A stretch of 64,000 bases of DNA from Micavibrio sp. (GCA_026989265.1 JALSJP010000010.1:21416-85415); one strand, 5' to 3'; positions 1-8,879 are shown, counted from the stretch's first letter. The notes: a model not told the origin generated them from the letters alone. Program-made: numbers and translations.

Positions 1-100
1 TTGGTTGAACTGTCATAGTCGCGCCAGCAAAAAGCAGAACAATAACAGTCATTAAAATAGTTATTTTTAATCCAGCATGTTTTTTGAATAACTTAATCAT
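1..100 (-). CDS. 5' end of an unidentified membrane-anchored or secreted protein (partial)
   Basis: Only the first 33 codons are inside the window; the gene runs off the left edge. The ATG lies immediately after the stop codon of the upstream gene on the same strand, so it is the fourth gene of that operon. The N-terminus is positively charged (MIKLFKKHAG) and followed by one hydrophobic stretch of about 18 residues, as in a signal peptide or membrane anchor. The visible part resembles the N-termini of the three paralogues upstream only in this general design. No function can be assigned. Confidence 0.6.
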   Translation of the reverse strand, partial: MIKLFKKHAGLKITILMTVIVLLFAGATMTVQP

Positions 101-101
101 A

Positions 102-1526
102 TTAATTACCACCCACGCCAACGACCTGAATTTGGTCTTCTATTTCACTCTGTAAATCAGACACAGCTAGTTCAAGTAAAATAGAAGTTGAAGCCTCACT
201 ACGTAGAAAGCTCTTTAAAAAGTCAAACTTTTGCATCAATTTAATTGCTTGCAATGCAACTGTTTTTCTCTCTACGTTGGCGGGTTTATCATATAAATTC
301 GTATAAAAGTCAGGGTTTTGATATAATTTTTTAGTAAGAATTTCCATTTGAGCATAATAGCTTGGGTTTTCGCCTAATAACTTTAATGCCTCAGTTGATG
401 GAACGCCAAGTTCTTTAAGAATGTGCTCCATATAAATTCGAGAATTCATAGGACCCGTTCTATCATCAGATGAATCAATTGGATAATTCCCCTCTGCTTT
501 CATAGAAGCAATGGCATTAAAACTATTTTCGGCAACACTTCGCTTTGCAATTATAGAGCGCATATCCATGTAAGCTTTTTGCATGGTGCTTAGCTCTTTA
601 TCGGGTCTATTTGTTAATAATCTTGCAGGTATGCGCGGAAAAGTATCATGCGCATATAAATTACTAGCCATTGCTAAAATATGCTCTTCATCTTCGTTAT
701 TAATATTGGGCGTATTACTTGTGTCTAATATTTTCTCATTCGTAAAATCTATACTTAAACTCCACGGGGAATCAACTAAGGAGAAGTAATCAATATCCTT
801 ATTCATCCTTGCCCTAGCATGCTCATCAAATGCAGCGTCATCCCAATTAACATTTGAAGAACATAAAGATAATAATGCACTAACATTAGATAACAAAGCA
901 CCCCCTCGGTCTTTTATATTGCAAAATAAACCTTTGAAATGGTTAATACGTGAAGACTTGTCTAAATCATGGCCATACATACCAGAGCTATCGCGCTGCC
1001 CTAATTGTCTGTCTTGAGAACGTTGACTAAGTATAACTGCTGTTATCTCTCCGCGCCGCTCACTAGCCGCTAAGCTTTTCATCACAGAACCAAATTCACA
1101 CATACCGACACTTGGGTGGTAATCCTTGTGAGCTTTAGCACGTATCTCTTGTAATAGCAGTTGCGCATCAAGCTGGCTTTCTGCATCAATGAACATGCCG
1201 ACAGCCATAGCTTGCTGCATAGCAACTGCTGTTAATTGTTCAGCCGAAAGCATCATCGCGGGCAATATGCTTTGCTCCCACATTTGATGGACAATAAATC
1301 TTTGAAGATCTTTAAATGAGCTATCAATTTTAGCGTCGAATTCCTCTTCTGCGGCCACCCAAATATCTATTTCTGCATTACTTACAGCTAAGTCGCAATC
1401 TTCACAAAGCGCGCGAGCCGCACCAGCAAAACCCAATAATGAAAAACCAGCCACCGAAATAACAGCAAAGAGCATTATCACCTTACGCGTAATATCCAAA
1501 ATTTTTCTAAAGTATTCAAAACTCAT
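102..1526 (-). CDS. Secreted or membrane-anchored protein, third member of a tandem paralogous family
   Basis: The 474-residue protein has an N-terminal hydrophobic segment (about residues 15-40) ending in a Cys-rich stretch (LCEDCD). It clearly shares ancestry with the two genes upstream: the core AHKDYHPS-x3-C-x-FG followed by a LSQRS-x3-RQLG-type motif, then N-x-DIDY, a central AKR-x-VA-x-SFNAI block, and a C-terminal SYYAQ-x-E ... YQNPDF-x2-NLYD-x-P-x-NV block. I do not recognise the family. It is divergently arranged with type IVB secretion genes, which suggests but does not prove a link to that machine. It is the most divergent copy, with a shorter linker and a different C-terminal tail. 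Confidence 0.8.
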   Translation of the reverse strand: MSFEYFRKILDITRKVIMLFAVISVAGFSLLGFAGAARALCEDCDLAVSNAEIDIWVAAEEEFDAKIDSSFKDLQRFIVHQMWEQSILPAMMLSAEQLTAVAMQQAMAVGMFIDAESQLDAQLLLQEIRAKAHKDYHPSVGMCEFGSVMKSLAASERRGEITAVILSQRSQDRQLGQRDSSGMYGHDLDKSSRINHFKGLFCNIKDRGGALLSNVSALLSLCSSNVNWDDAAFDEHARARMNKDIDYFSLVDSPWSLSIDFTNEKILDTSNTPNINNEDEEHILAMASNLYAHDTFPRIPARLLTNRPDKELSTMQKAYMDMRSIIAKRSVAENSFNAIASMKAEGNYPIDSSDDRTGPMNSRIYMEHILKELGVPSTEALKLLGENPSYYAQMEILTKKLYQNPDFYTNLYDKPANVERKTVALQAIKLMQKFDFLKSFLRSEASTSILLELAVSDLQSEIEDQIQVVGVGGN

Positions 1527-1531
1527 ATTGC

Positions 1532-2983
1532 CTACCTAGTTGTCTCAAGTTTGAGATCACGATTAATTATTCTACGTTTTTCATTTAACTTATTTGAAAG
1601 CATAACAGACATAAGCATTTCCTGGCGCAGCTCACTCTCAAATAAAGCCCTGTCAATCATAAGTGATATCGCTTTCATAGCAACGCTTTTACGCTTTACA
1701 TTTGCAGGCTTATCATAAAGATTAGCGAAGAAATCAGGGTTTTGATAGATTTTCTTGCCTAAGAATTCTAGTTGGGCGTAATAGCTTGGATTCTCACCTA
1801 ATATCTGAAGAACTTCATCATCAGGAGTTCCCGCTGGCATTAAGTCTTTCATTAATGCTGCCATATATAAACCTGTATCAGGGTGCGCCGTGGCTGATGG
1901 GTCACCATTTGTACCAGCAGATTTCATAGAAACAATTGCATTGAAACTGCTTTCTGCGACATTTCTTTTGGCAATCACGCTTCTTAAATCCATATAAAGC
2001 CTATTGGCTTCAGGCTTTTCCATCATCAAACGTGACACACTCCTAGAAAGAGAATTATTGCCATATAGGTTAGATGCCATAGCCATAACATCTTCTTCGT
2101 CAGGCTGAAGAACCGTTGGGTCATCAGAGAAATTAACATTTAATGTTCTTGGCTCATCAATCAGCCTAGTATAATCGATATCACGGTTAACTCTAGATGA
2201 ATCAATAGCGCCAGTTACAGTCGCACTGCCAAGACCATCACGGTCGCAAGCTAAATCAAGACCAGAGCCAGCCACATCCCACGCATTATCCTTAGGGTCA
2301 CAATAAGTGTCAATAAATTGATTCCACCTAGCATTTTTATCCTCATTACTACCTTTAGCAGAGACGGAACTCTTATGCCCTAATTGCCTTTGCAGGGAAC
2401 GCTTAGACATTGCTAGCATATTTAAATTTGAGTGACTTTCTGTTGATGCCATACTTCGAGAGTTAGTACCAAACCAACAAAAATCATCACTTGGATGGTA
2501 ATCTTTATGCGCCTCAGCCTGCAATTTAAAAAACAAACGCTGCGTTCCTACAATATTTTTTGCATCAAAGAATGTTCCTACTATACCAACCTGATACATA
2601 CCAAAAGCACTTAAAAGCTCAGTCAGTTCGGCAAGAGCTATAACCCAATAACGCCGAAAGAAGCGATCGACAATCCAGTTACCCTCACTATGCTTTATAT
2701 GATCCACAATATTATCTTCAATCATAGGTACAAAGATGTAGTCTTTAAGAGCCTCCATAATCCACACTGTTATCTGGGTATCAATCATTGAACACATCAT
2801 GCAAGGGAGACATATAGCTTGCGCTTCTTTTTTACCGCTAGTTAGCGTTGCCACAAGACCCCCTAATAAAGCAGCAATGCATAAAAACAGCAAAAAACAC
2901 CTTCTAAACTTACGCCTAGAAAAAATAGAATCCTTAAATTTTTTATTATTTATACTAACCATATATAAAGTAAAATCTTTCAT
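1532..2983 (-). CDS. Secreted or membrane-anchored protein, second member of a tandem paralogous family
   Basis: The protein has 483 residues. A basic N-terminus is followed by a hydrophobic segment near residues 29-50 and then a C-x2-C-x2-C cluster (ICLPCMMCSM). It carries the full family core: EAHKDYHPS-x3-C-WFG, SKRSLQRQLG, NRDIDYTRLIDEPRT, a MAMASNLYG block, AKRNVAESSFNAIVSMKS and YYAQLEFLGKKIYQNPDF. A second hydrophobic region lies around residues 110-135, so one copy may span or enter the membrane. It starts 9 bases after the first paralogue's stop and ends 5 bases before the third paralogue. The function is unknown. Confidence 0.8.
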   Translation of the reverse strand: MKDFTLYMVSINNKKFKDSIFSRRKFRRCFLLFLCIAALLGGLVATLTSGKKEAQAICLPCMMCSMIDTQITVWIMEALKDYIFVPMIEDNIVDHIKHSEGNWIVDRFFRRYWVIALAELTELLSAFGMYQVGIVGTFFDAKNIVGTQRLFFKLQAEAHKDYHPSDDFCWFGTNSRSMASTESHSNLNMLAMSKRSLQRQLGHKSSVSAKGSNEDKNARWNQFIDTYCDPKDNAWDVAGSGLDLACDRDGLGSATVTGAIDSSRVNRDIDYTRLIDEPRTLNVNFSDDPTVLQPDEEDVMAMASNLYGNNSLSRSVSRLMMEKPEANRLYMDLRSVIAKRNVAESSFNAIVSMKSAGTNGDPSATAHPDTGLYMAALMKDLMPAGTPDDEVLQILGENPSYYAQLEFLGKKIYQNPDFFANLYDKPANVKRKSVAMKAISLMIDRALFESELRQEMLMSVMLSNKLNEKRRIINRDLKLETTR

Positions 2984-2992
2984 TTCTATAAA

Positions 2993-4477
2993 TTATTCAC
3001 TACCCAAAGATATAACTAGATCCTTGTTCGCCAGCCTATGTGCAGAGCGCAATTTACTAGCAAGTAAAACAGATATATTCATTTCGCGTCGCAATTGGCT
3101 TTCATAGATGGCCCTATCGACCATAAGTTCTATCGCCTTCATCGCAACTTTCTTTCTTGAAACATTAACAGGGGTGTCATAAAGATTAGCATAAAAATCA
3201 GGGTTTTGATAAATTCTCTTTGCTAGCAGCTCCAGCTGAGAATAATAACTAGGACTGTAGCCTATTAGATCAAATATATTAGCGCCAGTTTCAGTGCCAG
3301 ATATTTCTGCAGATGGCAATAATTGGTGCATAATAGCAGCCATATAGCGCCTTGTTTGTTTTAATAAGCGCGTGGATGGTGTGCTTACAGTAGGGTCAGC
3401 TGGATATATAATAACGTCAAGTGGATCTTTATCTGTAGTTCCTGAAGACTTCATCCCTACAATAGCATTAAAGCTTGCCTGAGCGACGCCTCTTTTGGCA
3501 GCAACACTTCTTAATGCTAAGTATAATTTTCTAGCATTGTCGCTTTTCATTAGAACACTAGAGATGTCTCTCGATAACACTTTATGACCATATAAATTTT
3601 TTGACAATGCAATCACATCTTCTTCGTCTCCAGGCTCTTTAACAATGAAAGGGTTTTCTGAATCTAGGGTGTTATTTGTAAAATCTACGTCAATAGTCCT
3701 TGGCTCTTCTATCAGCCGAGTATAATCAATATCACGGTTAATGCGATTATGATCTTCGGCGCCCATATCAGAAGCCCCACCAGGACCATCATGGTCACAA
3801 GCCAGCTCTAACCCTGTGGCAGAGGCGCCTCTATTATTATCGCCGACATCACAATAAGTTTTAACAAATTGCCCCCAACGAGCCTTATAATCATCATCAA
3901 CATTTTTTGCACCAGCAACGCCAAAAGCCCCTAGCTGGCGATTGAGAGATAATTGTGATAGTGCCAAACTATTGAACTGCCCAACACTCTCGCTTGCAGC
4001 CAAACTTCGTACATTTGTTCCAAACGAACAAAAACCTTCGCTTGGGCGATAGTCTTTATGTGCTTCAAATTGTAATTTTCTAAATAACCTTTGGGTATCC
4101 ATTTGTATTTGAGCATCAAGGAAAGCGCCGATCATACCTGTGTAGTACATCGCAACAGCGCCCATCTGGGTGGCCATATCAAAGGTAGCAGGGGCGAATT
4201 GAGTGTTGAACATAACATCAACCATCCAATCCTCAAATGCAGAAAGGTCAGCAGAAAATTCATCTGCCACACTATCCACCATAAGTTGGTGTGCATCACC
4301 AATAATTCGCTCGGCAGCTTGGCAGTCAGTTGTTGGGCATGCCCAGCAGCAAGCAACAGCAGGCTTAGGCGTGTAAACCAATCCAATAAACAGGGTGACG
4401 ATAAAAAGAATAGAGAGCGTGCCTATTGCCAGCCCCCGCTTTACCATCACCCAAAAACCGACTTCATAAATACTCAT
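2993..4477 (-). CDS. Secreted or membrane-anchored protein, first member of a tandem paralogous family
   Basis: This 494-residue protein is the promoter-proximal copy of the three. A hydrophobic segment at about residues 15-33 is followed by ACCWACPTTDC, a cluster of four cysteines typical of secreted disulfide-rich starts. It then has the family core (EAHKDYRPS-x3-C-SFGTN, LSLNRQLG, NRDIDYTRLIEEPRT, ALSKNLYGHK, AKRGVAQASFNAIVGMKSS, YYSQLELLAKRIYQNPDF). It reads away from the dotI-dotH-dotG operon across a shared 243-bp intergenic region. I do not recognise a described family. IcmX/TraW-type periplasmic proteins of type IVB systems have similar length, but I see no specific motif supporting that. 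Confidence 0.8.
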   Translation of the reverse strand: MSIYEVGFWVMVKRGLAIGTLSILFIVTLFIGLVYTPKPAVACCWACPTTDCQAAERIIGDAHQLMVDSVADEFSADLSAFEDWMVDVMFNTQFAPATFDMATQMGAVAMYYTGMIGAFLDAQIQMDTQRLFRKLQFEAHKDYRPSEGFCSFGTNVRSLAASESVGQFNSLALSQLSLNRQLGAFGVAGAKNVDDDYKARWGQFVKTYCDVGDNNRGASATGLELACDHDGPGGASDMGAEDHNRINRDIDYTRLIEEPRTIDVDFTNNTLDSENPFIVKEPGDEEDVIALSKNLYGHKVLSRDISSVLMKSDNARKLYLALRSVAAKRGVAQASFNAIVGMKSSGTTDKDPLDVIIYPADPTVSTPSTRLLKQTRRYMAAIMHQLLPSAEISGTETGANIFDLIGYSPSYYSQLELLAKRIYQNPDFYANLYDTPVNVSRKKVAMKAIELMVDRAIYESQLRREMNISVLLASKLRSAHRLANKDLVISLGSE

Positions 4478-4720
4478 AAATAAACGCTTCTTATATATTT
4501 ATATATGACACAACTCCAAAAAGATTTTGTTAAACCCAAAGGCAAGCAAAACATACCAACATTTAACAATAACACAAGCCCACCATTGAGCGCACTTAAT
4601 ATTTATAAAAATTAGAAATTTACCTATTAAAAAATATAGTGTACTATCTCGCCGTATATGCCATATACTGAGATAAATCATTGTATTTTTTTAATAGTTT
4701 AAATTTCAAAAGAGTCTATC
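4478..4720. promoter_or_regulatory. Divergent intergenic region between the paralogue operon and the type IVB operon, with nested palindrome
   Basis: These 243 bp are AT-rich and contain no convincing gene. Near the dotI side there is a perfect inverted repeat GTATAT-GCC-ATATAC at 4654-4668, embedded in a second, outer inverted repeat TATCTC (4645-4650) / GAGATA (4670-4675). This nested dyad sits 45-75 bases before the dotI start, where a regulator could control one or both operons. The dyads are seen directly; the operator role is inferred. Confidence 0.45.
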
Positions 4721-5413
4721 ATGCTTAAAAAACAAAAAAATAAAAATTCTGGTGCAGACGAAAAACTTAAAAAAGCCCCTAAATCAGATGATGTATCAGG
4801 TCTTGGAACAGTTGTTGTGCGAAATGAATTCTACAAAGATGGTTATCGCAGCCTTTTGAAAATGACTTTAATACAAAGTGTTGTTATATTAGCGTTAATC
4901 GGGGCTATGTATTATACAATCAAAGTTAATCAGCCGCAAAATTACTATTTTGCAACCACTGAAGATGGGCGCTTAATTCCCATGGTTCCTTTAAGTCAGC
5001 CAAATTTAAGTGCGCCTTCATTGATGTCGTGGGTTGCTCAAGCCGCAACAGAAGTCATGACCTTTGGCTTTAGTGATTACAGAAGAAGGTTGCAAGAATC
5101 ATCTAGAAATTTCACGAAGCGAGGCTGGGGTAGCTTTACGCAGGCCTTGGAAAGGTCGCGAATTATAGAGATGGTTGAGGTCAATCAACAGATAATTACG
5201 GCTGCACCGAGGGGTGCTCCGATCATGCAATCGGAGGGTCTAGTTGCGGGGAGATACCAATGGGTCGTTCAGGTCCCTCTTATTTTGACTTATATATCTG
5301 GTGCAAAGACCCACAGCTCAGGTCTACTTGTAACGATTGTTGTTGTGCGTGTCCCTAGATTAGAAAGTCCTAGCGGTATTGGCATAGAGCAGTGGATTGC
5401 TTCTGCTAGGTAA
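4721..5413 (+). CDS. dotI: Type IVB secretion inner-membrane protein DotI/IcmL (TraM-like)
   Basis: DotI/IcmL is an inner-membrane component of Dot/Icm and IncI-type conjugation machines, with a short cytoplasmic N-terminus, one membrane segment and a periplasmic domain. This 230-residue protein shows the family signature NEFYKDGYRSLL (about residues 36-47) followed by a transmembrane segment (about 52-67) and a periplasmic domain ending in a VPL-x-LTYISG ... VTIVVVRVPR pattern. It is the first gene of a plus-strand run dotI-dotH-dotG, the same order as icmL-icmK-icmE in Legionella. The start is preceded by AAAAGAG. Confidence 0.85.
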   Translation: MLKKQKNKNSGADEKLKKAPKSDDVSGLGTVVVRNEFYKDGYRSLLKMTLIQSVVILALIGAMYYTIKVNQPQNYYFATTEDGRLIPMVPLSQPNLSAPSLMSWVAQAATEVMTFGFSDYRRRLQESSRNFTKRGWGSFTQALERSRIIEMVEVNQQIITAAPRGAPIMQSEGLVAGRYQWVVQVPLILTYISGAKTHSSGLLVTIVVVRVPRLESPSGIGIEQWIASAR

Positions 5414-5527
5414 TCAAACAAACATGTTGATTTCTTTTGTTATTCTGTTGACAGCGCGTGACAACAATGGGAGTTCAGTGTACCATTTTTTAAGTAATTC
5501 TTATAATATCTAGGTTAGACAAGGTTT
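5414..5527 (+). promoter_or_regulatory. Possible internal promoter before dotH
   Basis: The 114-bp gap contains TATAAT at 5502-5507, placed about 20 bases before the dotH start, but no good -35 element at the expected distance. A TTGACA at about 5451 is too far upstream to pair with it. The gap is unusually long for this tightly packed operon. Confidence 0.25.
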
Positions 5528-6499
5528 ATGCAAAATAAAATTTCTGTACATAGGTTTTTCAGGTCGCTGGTTTTTACTTCAGTATTGGCGTGTTCTCCTG
5601 TATTTTCTTCGCTAGTTTTAGCTCAGGGTTTTGAAGATACGTTTAGCTTTGAGGATGGGGAGTCTGATCTTGATAAGTCCGCTAAAGAGCTTGAAGATAG
5701 CTTTAGGGGCGAAGCCTTTGAGCAGGCTTTAAAGACGTTATTGCCTCTAAAGCCCGAGGAAATTAGAACATTATTGGAGCATTTTGACCGTACTGAAGAA
5801 TCTACACAGCTTCCGGTACACCCATACCCAAGGCCCGAGCTTACGGTTAAAAACATATCTCTTGATCCTGGTGTTACCCCTCAGATTGTTAAAATGGCTT
5901 TTGGTTATGTTACTACGATAAGCATGCTTGATTCGTCTGGGCAGCCTTGGCCAATAGAGGAGATAAGTTGGGTCGGTAATTTCTCTGTTGAGGAATCCGC
6001 TGTGTATGAAAAAACACATATGCTGCGCATATCTCCCGAATCTAAATTTGCTCACGGAAACATATCTATGCGGCTTGTGGGGTTGAACGCACCTGTTATT
6101 ATGACATTTGAAACAAATAGGGATCTCGTTCATTATAGATTTGATGCTATTATACCTCAAGATGGGCCAGGGGCAGAAACACCATTAATAGACCCTGGTA
6201 TAACATTAGTGTCAGGTGACCCTGATATGTCTATTGCGTTAAGTGGGGTTGTGCCTTCTGATGCTGATATTTTGGATGTTTCGGGTGTTGATGGGCGCAC
6301 TACTGCTTATATATATAACGGGCTTACATACGTACGCACGCCACTTACTCTCCTTTCTCCTGGGTGGGATAGTTCTGTTACTTCTGCTGATGGGACTAAA
6401 GTATATGCGTTGGAAGAAACCCCTGTTGTTTTGCTGTCAGACCGAGGGCGCATGGTGCGCGCTCGTCTTACTGTTCGTGAGGATTTGTTAGATGAATGA
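5528..6499 (+). CDS. dotH: Type IVB secretion outer-membrane complex protein DotH/IcmK (TraN-like)
   Basis: DotH forms the outer-membrane-associated ring of type IVB secretion systems with DotC, DotD and DotG. The 323-residue protein has a cleavable-looking signal peptide (about residues 1-33, ending near VLAQG). An acidic or helical segment follows with the LKPEEIRTLL motif of the DotH N-domain. After that come the conserved RPELTVKNISLDPG-x-TPQIVKMAFGYVTTISMLDSSGQPWPI stretch (about 98-144) and a beta-rich C-terminus. The stop overlaps the dotG start by 8 bases. No lipobox is seen. Confidence 0.88.
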   Translation: MQNKISVHRFFRSLVFTSVLACSPVFSSLVLAQGFEDTFSFEDGESDLDKSAKELEDSFRGEAFEQALKTLLPLKPEEIRTLLEHFDRTEESTQLPVHPYPRPELTVKNISLDPGVTPQIVKMAFGYVTTISMLDSSGQPWPIEEISWVGNFSVEESAVYEKTHMLRISPESKFAHGNISMRLVGLNAPVIMTFETNRDLVHYRFDAIIPQDGPGAETPLIDPGITLVSGDPDMSIALSGVVPSDADILDVSGVDGRTTAYIYNGLTYVRTPLTLLSPGWDSSVTSADGTKVYALEETPVVLLSDRGRMVRARLTVREDLLDE

Positions 6500-7781
6500 T
6501 GATTTAGATGATGGTTTAATTGATTCTGAAGATGGCTTTGATGAGTTCTCTCAAAAGGCAAGCCTTGGAGATATTATAAGGAAAAGTCCAATTGCAAAGG
6601 TGGGGATTGTTATTGCCGTTGTTGTTATTGGTGGTAGTGCTATGGTTATGTTTGGTGGTGATCAGGTGAAAGAGCAGCAATCTTCAATCCCACAAGGTTC
6701 TGATGTTACATCTGTGCCGGGCGCGAATGAAGAGGTCTCCCCTGCCTACACGGCAGCAGTTGAACAGCAAAATGAGGCTGATCTTGAGCGCGCCATAATG
6801 GGAGGTGGTAGTTCGATTCCTGTGCCAGTAGGTACGCATGACACGCGACTTACCGTTCCTGAAGTTGAGGAAGAGGCGGAAGACCCTCTTCACCGATGGA
6901 GAATGCTACAAGAGGAGCGTGTTGAGCGTGAGATGAGGGCTAAAGAGGCGGATGTCGAGCCTGTGACTGTTCTTAATGCTGAAAAACAAAGCGAGGCAGT
7001 TGAGGAGCTTGCTGAATCCATGGTACAGCAAATGGAATCCGTTTTAGGAAAAAGCACTGAGGATAAAGCTTTTACAACTAAAACTCTGATCTCATATGGT
7101 GATGGTGATGGTGATGGTGGCGTTGGTGACGGTGGCACTTATGATTCAGGTGGTGGTGGTTCTTCTGATGACACCAGTTTATTTCAAGAGGAAAGTGAGG
7201 AAATCATAATTATCCCAGCTGGTAAAATCGTATATGGGCAAATGCTTTTAGAAGCTAATTCTGATATACCTTCCGTTATTTTAGCTCAAATGGTTAGTGG
7301 TCCGCTTAAGGGATGGAAGCTTCTTGGTAAATTCAACCTTGAAGAAGATATTAAAATGCTTACGGTTGATTTCAATGTTGCTGTAAATGAAGAGGGTAAA
7401 CAATATAAAATCAAGGCTATTATGCTTGATCCTGATACATCTCTTTCGGCAAAAGCATCTGACGTTAATAATAGGTATATACGTAGAATAGTTCTTCCTG
7501 CTGCGGCTAAGTTTGTAACTGGATTCGCTGACGCAATAGCAGAAGCTGGTCGCACGAGTATAAGTGTCGCTGGTGGCAGTGGTGGTGCTGCTGTTACTGA
7601 AGAAGAGGCAGAGCCTACGAAAGACCAAGAAGTTGCAACGGGTGTTGCTGACATGGCTCAAGATATTGGTGAGTTTTTAGAAGAATATGGAGATGTTCCT
7701 ATGCAAGTTATGCTTAAAGCAGGAACTCCTATTGGTATATTCTTTACAAAAAATGTTGTGGAAACAAGCGGTGGCATATAG
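6492..7781 (+). CDS. dotG: Type IVB secretion core channel protein DotG/IcmE (TraO-like, TrbI/VirB10-type C-terminus)
   Basis: DotG is the VirB10-like protein that spans the envelope and forms the central channel. The 429-residue protein has an acidic cytoplasmic tail and one membrane segment (about residues 36-54). The DotG signature SDVTSVPG ... PAYTAAVEQQNEADLERAI-x-GGSSIPVP (about 75-115) comes next. A Glu- and Gly/Asp-rich linker and a TrbI/VirB10-type beta-barrel domain (about 240-425, starting IIIPAGKIVYGQM) complete it. The linker is shorter than in Legionella DotG, which carries long pentapeptide-like repeats. The linker includes the simple-sequence tract at 7098-7135. Confidence 0.88.
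   Translation: MNDDLDDGLIDSEDGFDEFSQKASLGDIIRKSPIAKVGIVIAVVVIGGSAMVMFGGDQVKEQQSSIPQGSDVTSVPGANEEVSPAYTAAVEQQNEADLERAIMGGGSSIPVPVGTHDTRLTVPEVEEEAEDPLHRWRMLQEERVEREMRAKEADVEPVTVLNAEKQSEAVEELAESMVQQMESVLGKSTEDKAFTTKTLISYGDGDGDGGVGDGGTYDSGGGGSSDDTSLFQEESEEIIIIPAGKIVYGQMLLEANSDIPSVILAQMVSGPLKGWKLLGKFNLEEDIKMLTVDFNVAVNEEGKQYKIKAIMLDPDTSLSAKASDVNNRYIRRIVLPAAAKFVTGFADAIAEAGRTSISVAGGSGGAAVTEEEAEPTKDQEVATGVADMAQDIGEFLEEYGDVPMQVMLKAGTPIGIFFTKNVVETSGGI
7098..7135 (+). repeat. Hexanucleotide GGTGAT-type tract inside dotG
   Basis: The sequence ggtgat is repeated several times in a row and then degenerates (ggtggcgttggtgacggtgg), encoding GDGDGDGGVGDGG in the DotG linker. Slippage by one unit would change linker length by two residues without a frameshift. 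Confidence 0.8.
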
Positions 7782-7814
7782 TCTTTGCGATTAGCTATAT
7801 TTTGGTGATTTTAT

Positions 7815-8879
7815 ATGATGAATTCTGATGATAATTTTGATGATTTTGAACTGGGCGATGATATGGATGATTCTTGGGATGAATCTATTGATGAGCAAAA
7901 AGGTGATAGTAAAACAAAGTCTAAAATAAACTTTATAAAACCATTATTGGCTGTAATACTTCTTGGAAGTGGCGCATATTTGTTTCTTCCTTTTGTGATG
8001 CCGTCAGACTCAAAAAATGAAATACCTATAATTAAGCTTGATGAAGCACAAAATATTTATAAAGGAGATATTGCTGAATCAAATACTAGCTTAACTGATA
8101 TTATGCCTTCTGATACTAATCTTGAGGTTAATAAAGAGAATGTTGTTACTGAAATTACGCCCCTTAAAGCAAAAGAAGAGGCTAATAACACCGTATTAAC
8201 GCCTATGCCTGAAAATATTTCAGAAAATGAAATGCCATTGGCAGAACTTATCATGATGCCTGAAATAGAGCCACTGGTGAAAGACATCATTATTCCTGAA
8301 AATAATATTAATGCCGAGCCAGAATTGCTGATAGAGGATGATTTGTTATTAAAAACAGAGTCTGAATTTGGAGAGCTAACTGTCCAAGATGCAGATGATA
8401 TAAACGATATAATCCCGCAAATGTTGAATATAGAAAATATTAAAGAGACAGAAGATGTATTGAGATTTGATTCGAACACTATTGAAAAGCCTTTGGTGAG
8501 CCCTGTCCAAAACGAGATCAATGGCGATGTAGATAAAATGAAAGAAGATTTTATAAAAAAACCTGAGTTAAACCTATCTAAAGAAATTAAAGTACTGGAA
8601 AAAGCTGCGCCAATCATTACTAAAGAAGCTGCGCCAATCATTACTAAAAAAGCTGAGCCAATCATTACTAAAAAGAAATTTATTTTAAAAAAGAAGAAAC
8701 CTATATGGGTTATACGTGCTGCTCAATCAGGGAGTGCTATAATCTATGATAAAGTTTCAAAAGAAATGAAATCTATTGAAGTCAATGACACTGTTAACGG
8801 TGTTGGACGCATTAAATCAATAAAGTTTGTTGATGGAGTATGGGTTGTAATTGGCACTTCTGGTAAAATCGAGCAATAA
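7815..8879 (+). CDS. Single-pass membrane protein at the DotF/IcmG (TraP) position of the type IVB operon
   Basis: This 354-residue protein has a very acidic cytoplasmic N-terminus (about 1-35), one membrane segment (about 45-62) and a long Ile/Glu/Pro/Asn-rich spacer. A threefold repeat AAPIITK(E/K) lies at about residues 264-287. The C-terminal domain is small, beta-rich and Lys-led (PIWVIRAAQSGSAIIYD ... WVVIGTSGKIEQ), resembling PilP/TraP-type modules. In Legionella the gene after icmE is icmG/dotF, and in IncI plasmids it is traP, so position and topology suggest the same role. Sequence similarity is not clear enough to name it. Confidence 0.55.
   Translation: MMNSDDNFDDFELGDDMDDSWDESIDEQKGDSKTKSKINFIKPLLAVILLGSGAYLFLPFVMPSDSKNEIPIIKLDEAQNIYKGDIAESNTSLTDIMPSDTNLEVNKENVVTEITPLKAKEEANNTVLTPMPENISENEMPLAELIMMPEIEPLVKDIIIPENNINAEPELLIEDDLLLKTESEFGELTVQDADDINDIIPQMLNIENIKETEDVLRFDSNTIEKPLVSPVQNEINGDVDKMKEDFIKKPELNLSKEIKVLEKAAPIITKEAAPIITKKAEPIITKKKFILKKKKPIWVIRAAQSGSAIIYDKVSKEMKSIEVNDTVNGVGRIKSIKFVDGVWVVIGTSGKIEQ
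8604..8675 (+). repeat. Three tandem 24-bp units inside the DotF/TraP-like gene
   Basis: Three consecutive 24-bp units start with gctgcgccaatcattac (8604, 8628) and gctgagccaatcattac (8652). They encode the AAPIITK(E/K) octapeptide repeat in frame, so copy-number change would keep the frame. Confidence 0.9.

Noticed and set aside
5440..5475. TGTTG ... CAACA dyad between dotI and dotH as an operator
   Set aside because: Only five matching bases per arm around an 11-base spacer; likely chance.
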